Notes under the pieces: generated by a model
The model's database searches: none
The model's input: only the letters and a program-made list of their open reading frames with translations
What the model was told of the DNA's origin: nothing
Translations under genes and position numbers: made by a program
In this document: positions 6,098 through 8,268 of the stretch, piece by piece
Layout: each line of letters opens with the position of its first letter
Numbering within the stretch: position 1 is the stretch's first letter
NCBI GenBank assembly: GCA_009784335.1
Contig: WRBX01000023.1
Location: forward strand, 1 to 8,268
Length of the DNA stretch: 8,268 nt
Source of the DNA: Oscillospiraceae bacterium
GTDB taxonomy: Bacteria; Bacillota_A; Clostridia; Monoglobales; WRBX01
Direction of reading: 5' to 3'

Positions 6098-6586
6098 TCA
6101 TTCGACTACTATGAATTCTTTTATACTATTAAACTTGCCACTGGCGATTCCACTAACTTTCATTATATCTTCAATTCGCCGAAATCCACCGCTGGAATTG
6201 CGATAATCGATAATTTTCTGCGCAGTTACATCGCCTATGCCGGGCAATCGCTTTAATTGTGCGGCAGATGCCGAATTGATATTAATCCGTTCGCTTGTGC
6301 CTGCTTTCAGCTTAGCAGGCGGCTTGGCGGCAGTAGATTTCTTCCTTGGCGCAGGCTTAGAACCAGAGCCCCCTGAGCCATTCGGCTCGATAAACGGCGC
6401 CTCCCATTCCGAGCCATCGGCGAGCAGCACAGTATCCCCATTTTCATTCACCACCACCTCGCCACTAGTCGTCGTCGAGTAAATTATCGCCTCAGGCGCC
6501 ATGCCGGGATTAATATAGATTCCCGCCAAAGTTGCCAGCAGCACCGTGATAATTGATATGTAAATAATCTCTCTGGTCTTATTCAT
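6098..6586 (-). CDS. ComEA-like membrane-anchored helix-hairpin-helix DNA-binding protein, 162 aa
   Basis: ComEA-type proteins bind double-stranded DNA outside the membrane during transformation uptake. A single N-terminal membrane segment (about residues 7-25, IIYISIITVLLATLAGIYI) is followed by an acidic, low-complexity linker (26-65), a Gly/Ser/Pro/Lys-rich stretch (69-96) and a C-terminal ComEA helix-hairpin-helix domain (101-161). That domain has ININSASAAQLKRLPGIG, then TAQKIIDYRNSSGGF and the second hairpin VSGIASGKF. The SLBB domain found in many Bacillota ComEA proteins is not visible, so this is a short form. The ATG at 6584-6586 has AAAGGA upstream. The gene is divergent from the S11 carboxypeptidase homologue and upstream of miaB, with a 139-bp gap that holds a repeat element. 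No comEC or comEB lies in view, so a competence role is inferred from the family alone; many ComEA-like proteins have no demonstrated uptake function. Confidence 0.85.
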   Translation of the reverse strand: MNKTREIIYISIITVLLATLAGIYINPGMAPEAIIYSTTTSGEVVVNENGDTVLLADGSEWEAPFIEPNGSGGSGSKPAPRKKSTAAKPPAKLKAGTSERININSASAAQLKRLPGIGDVTAQKIIDYRNSSGGFRRIEDIMKVSGIASGKFNSIKEFIVVE

Positions 6587-6656
6587 TTGATTTCCTTTCC
6601 AAAAACTTGCATAAATTTTCTATGTTTGCTAACTTAAATTTAAGGAGTGATTGTTA
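6587..6656. promoter_or_regulatory. Divergent intergenic promoter region
   Basis: This 70-bp AT-rich gap separates the divergent comEA-like and carboxypeptidase-homologue genes and must hold start signals for at least the rightward unit. The Shine-Dalgarno AAGGAG at 6642-6647 serves the rightward gene and the complement of TTTCCTTTCC at 6591-6600 serves the leftward one. Promoter boxes are weak by eye: TTGCAT at 6607-6612 and TAACTT at 6630-6635, 17 bp apart, each match only three of six consensus bases. No clear operator palindrome is seen. Confidence 0.45.
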
Positions 6657-7964
6657 ATGAAAAAGTTCGCTTTTCTCTTGGCATTTTTTTTCCTCTTGGT
6701 TAGTTCCATCTCAGCCGTGGCAACCCCAAATCTCCCGAGTTTTTCCTCAAAATCCGTCGTCGTTGCAAGCCTTTCCACTTCGCAAATCCTATTCGATACA
6801 AATGGCGATGAGAAGTTTGCCCCTGGTGCGCTCACTCAGGTGATGACCGCTATCGTCGCCCTCGATAAACTCGATATTGAGAAGACGGTTACAGTGAAAG
6901 ACCTATCTACATATATAAAACAAGGCGACTCTTTTGTCAACATTAAAGAAGGCGAGCAGTGGACGGTGAAGGAGCTCGTGACCGCCATGATTGTTGGCAA
7001 TGGCGATGATGTGGCGATGCAGCTGGCGCTTGAGGTTAGCGAAACTATAGAAGATTTTGTTGCCCTAATGAATGAGAAGGCATCGCAGCTGAAGCTCCAA
7101 AATACTAAATTCGCGTCTCCCAAGGCAGTCAAGGATGATAATCATTATTCCACCGCAAATGATATGGCGATTATTGCGCGCGAGGCGTTCTCCAAGCCTA
7201 GCCTGCAGGCCGCGCTTAAACTCAAAACTTATGTGCTCCCCAGCACCGAAAAAAGTGTGCAGCGTGCACTTCGCACCAATAACTATCTGCTCGATAATTT
7301 CCTGCAAACTAAGTATTATTATAGTAGCTCGATGGGCGGCAAGACCGGTTATCTTGGCTCCACCGTTTGCAACACCATCCAGTATGCCAAAAAAGGCGAT
7401 AGCGAAATAATCGCGGTGGTTATGGGCGGGCAGTTGCAGAATGAAACCATTGGCAGCTTGGTCGATGCCAAGAAAGCACTTGAGTTTGCGTTTGAGAATT
7501 TTACATATAACAAAGTGGTTTCCGAGGGCGAGATTTTAGCGGATGTCAAGCTGACTAATGCAAGAGGGCGCGATAAATTTACTCTTTCTGCAGATTATGA
7601 AGTTGGGGTGTTTATCGAAAACGGCATCAACGATGTGCCTGAAAAAACCGTTACTCCATCGGCTAATAAATTCAAGGCGCCGATTAAAGCGGGCCAAATC
7701 TTTGGTGAGACTAAGGTTATTTATCTCGGCAATGAGGTGGGCACTGTTCCGCTTGTTGCCACGGAAAACATAGATTCATCGGCGATGGGCTCGGTTGGCG
7801 GCGGCATCGGTTGGTTCTTCGGTTCATGGATATTCAAGCTGATTTTAATTGGCTTTGTTCTATATTTGGCCTATTATTTTCTATATGCAAGGCCTAAGCG
7901 CGAGCGGGAAATCCGCAGGCAAAAAAGAAGGCAAATGATTGAAGAAAGGTTGAGAAATAAATAA
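6657..7964 (+). CDS. S11 D-alanyl-D-alanine carboxypeptidase homologue (DacA type), probable pseudoenzyme, 435 aa
   Basis: The fold is that of penicillin-binding carboxypeptidases, which trim the last D-Ala from peptidoglycan stem peptides outside the membrane. A Sec signal (1-20, MKKFAFLLAFFFLLVSSISA) precedes the S11 domain (about 30-275), a PBP5-like C-terminal domain (about 282-365), and then a real membrane helix (391-410) with a basic tail rich in Arg and Lys. The catalytic motifs are broken: the usual SxxK is A58-L-T-Q61 in the well-preserved setting FAPGALTQVMTA, and the usual SxN is N115-G-D117 in VGNGDDVAM. KTG is kept (229-231), as are YSTANDMA (164-171) and RTNNYLL. The ATG at 6657 is chosen over the in-frame TTG at 6651 because AAGGAG at 6642-6647 is 9 nt away from it. 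The frame is open throughout, so this is not a decayed gene. A binding or regulatory role is inferred. Confidence 0.93.
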   Translation: MKKFAFLLAFFFLLVSSISAVATPNLPSFSSKSVVVASLSTSQILFDTNGDEKFAPGALTQVMTAIVALDKLDIEKTVTVKDLSTYIKQGDSFVNIKEGEQWTVKELVTAMIVGNGDDVAMQLALEVSETIEDFVALMNEKASQLKLQNTKFASPKAVKDDNHYSTANDMAIIAREAFSKPSLQAALKLKTYVLPSTEKSVQRALRTNNYLLDNFLQTKYYYSSSMGGKTGYLGSTVCNTIQYAKKGDSEIIAVVMGGQLQNETIGSLVDAKKALEFAFENFTYNKVVSEGEILADVKLTNARGRDKFTLSADYEVGVFIENGINDVPEKTVTPSANKFKAPIKAGQIFGETKVIYLGNEVGTVPLVATENIDSSAMGSVGGGIGWFFGSWIFKLILIGFVLYLAYYFLYARPKREREIRRQKRRQMIEERLRNK

Positions 7965-8268
7965 TGAAGAAGATTGTAACCCTAATCCCCACTTTTAACG
8001 AAGAGGAAAATGTTGAGGCGATTGTTAAGCGCCTGACCGCGATTTTCGAGCAAAATAAGAATTATCAATATGAGATTTTATTCGTTGACGATGGCTCGCG
8101 CGATGGCACCCGCGCTATTGTGCATAAGCTCGCAGGAGAGATTGATTTTGTGAAATATGTGTTCCTCTCGCGCAATTTCGGCAAGGAAAATTGCCTGGTT
8201 GCCGGCTATGATGCGTTTGACGGCGATGCGCTTTGCGTGATGGATGCCGATATGCAAGACCCGCCTGA
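7964..8268 (+). CDS. GT2 glycosyltransferase, DPM1/GtrB-like polyprenyl-phosphate type (cut by right edge)
   Basis: Only the first 101 codons are present. MKKIVTLIPTFNEEENV opens a GT-A Rossmann-like domain, and ILFVDDGSRDGT (38-49), FLSRNFGKE (67-75) and VMDADMQDPP (92-101) are typical of the subgroup that moves a sugar from a nucleotide donor to undecaprenyl or dolichyl phosphate at the inner face of the membrane. Asp94 and Asp96 are the likely metal-binding pair. Whether C-terminal membrane helices follow, as in GtrB/YkcC proteins, cannot be seen. The ATG starts on the last base of the carboxypeptidase homologue's stop (TAATG). The nearest purine-rich site, AAAGG at 7945-7949, is about 14 nt away, so re-initiation by the same ribosomes is likely. 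Donor sugar and acceptor are unknown. Confidence 0.88.
   Translation, partial: MKKIVTLIPTFNEEENVEAIVKRLTAIFEQNKNYQYEILFVDDGSRDGTRAIVHKLAGEIDFVKYVFLSRNFGKENCLVAGYDAFDGDALCVMDADMQDPP

Noticed and set aside
6684..6691. Run of eight T near the start of the carboxypeptidase homologue as a phase-variation tract
   Set aside because: It falls in the signal-peptide codons for a Phe run; eight bases in one locus is weak evidence without population variation.

Overview
The window most resembles a chromosomal segment from a Gram-positive-type bacterium, probably Bacillota and plausibly an uncultured Clostridia lineage. This rests on the miaB–mutS–mutL gene order, the MutS Walker A variant GPNMAGKST, a DacA-type S11 protein with a C-terminal membrane anchor, and good Shine-Dalgarno (SD) sites. 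No rRNA or other marker fixes the taxonomy.

Minus strand, read right to left (6586 down to 1): a membrane-anchored ComEA-like helix-hairpin-helix protein; a 113-bp inverted-repeat element; miaB (tRNA methylthiotransferase); a Nudix hydrolase; mutS; a double-HTH XRE-family regulator; and the first 319 codons of mutL, which runs off the left edge. From miaB to mutL the junctions are very tight (1 to 34 bp), so this is almost certainly one transcription unit. The Nudix and XRE genes are clearly more AT-rich than miaB, mutS and mutL and sit exactly at the gene junctions of the usual miaB–mutS–mutL order. They look like later arrivals that kept the operon's translation running.

Plus strand (6657 to the right edge): a secreted, membrane-anchored D-Ala-D-Ala carboxypeptidase homologue, then a GT2 polyprenyl-phosphate-type glycosyltransferase that overlaps its stop codon by one base and is cut by the right edge. 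The two transcription units diverge from a 70-bp AT-rich gap at 6587-6656.

The observations most worth a second look are these. (1) The carboxypeptidase homologue has lost the catalytic Ser and Lys of SxxK (now A58-L-T-Q61) and both key residues of SxN (now N115-G-D117) but keeps KTG, so it looks like an intact pseudoenzyme. (2) Two different GC-rich palindromic repeats appear to have inserted in frame inside miaB, one between conserved radical-SAM segments and one inside the TRAM domain, each adding about 14-20 residues without breaking the gene. (3) Two AT-rich genes are intercalated in the mismatch-repair operon. I found no CRISPR array, tRNA, rRNA, transposase or recognisable defence system.
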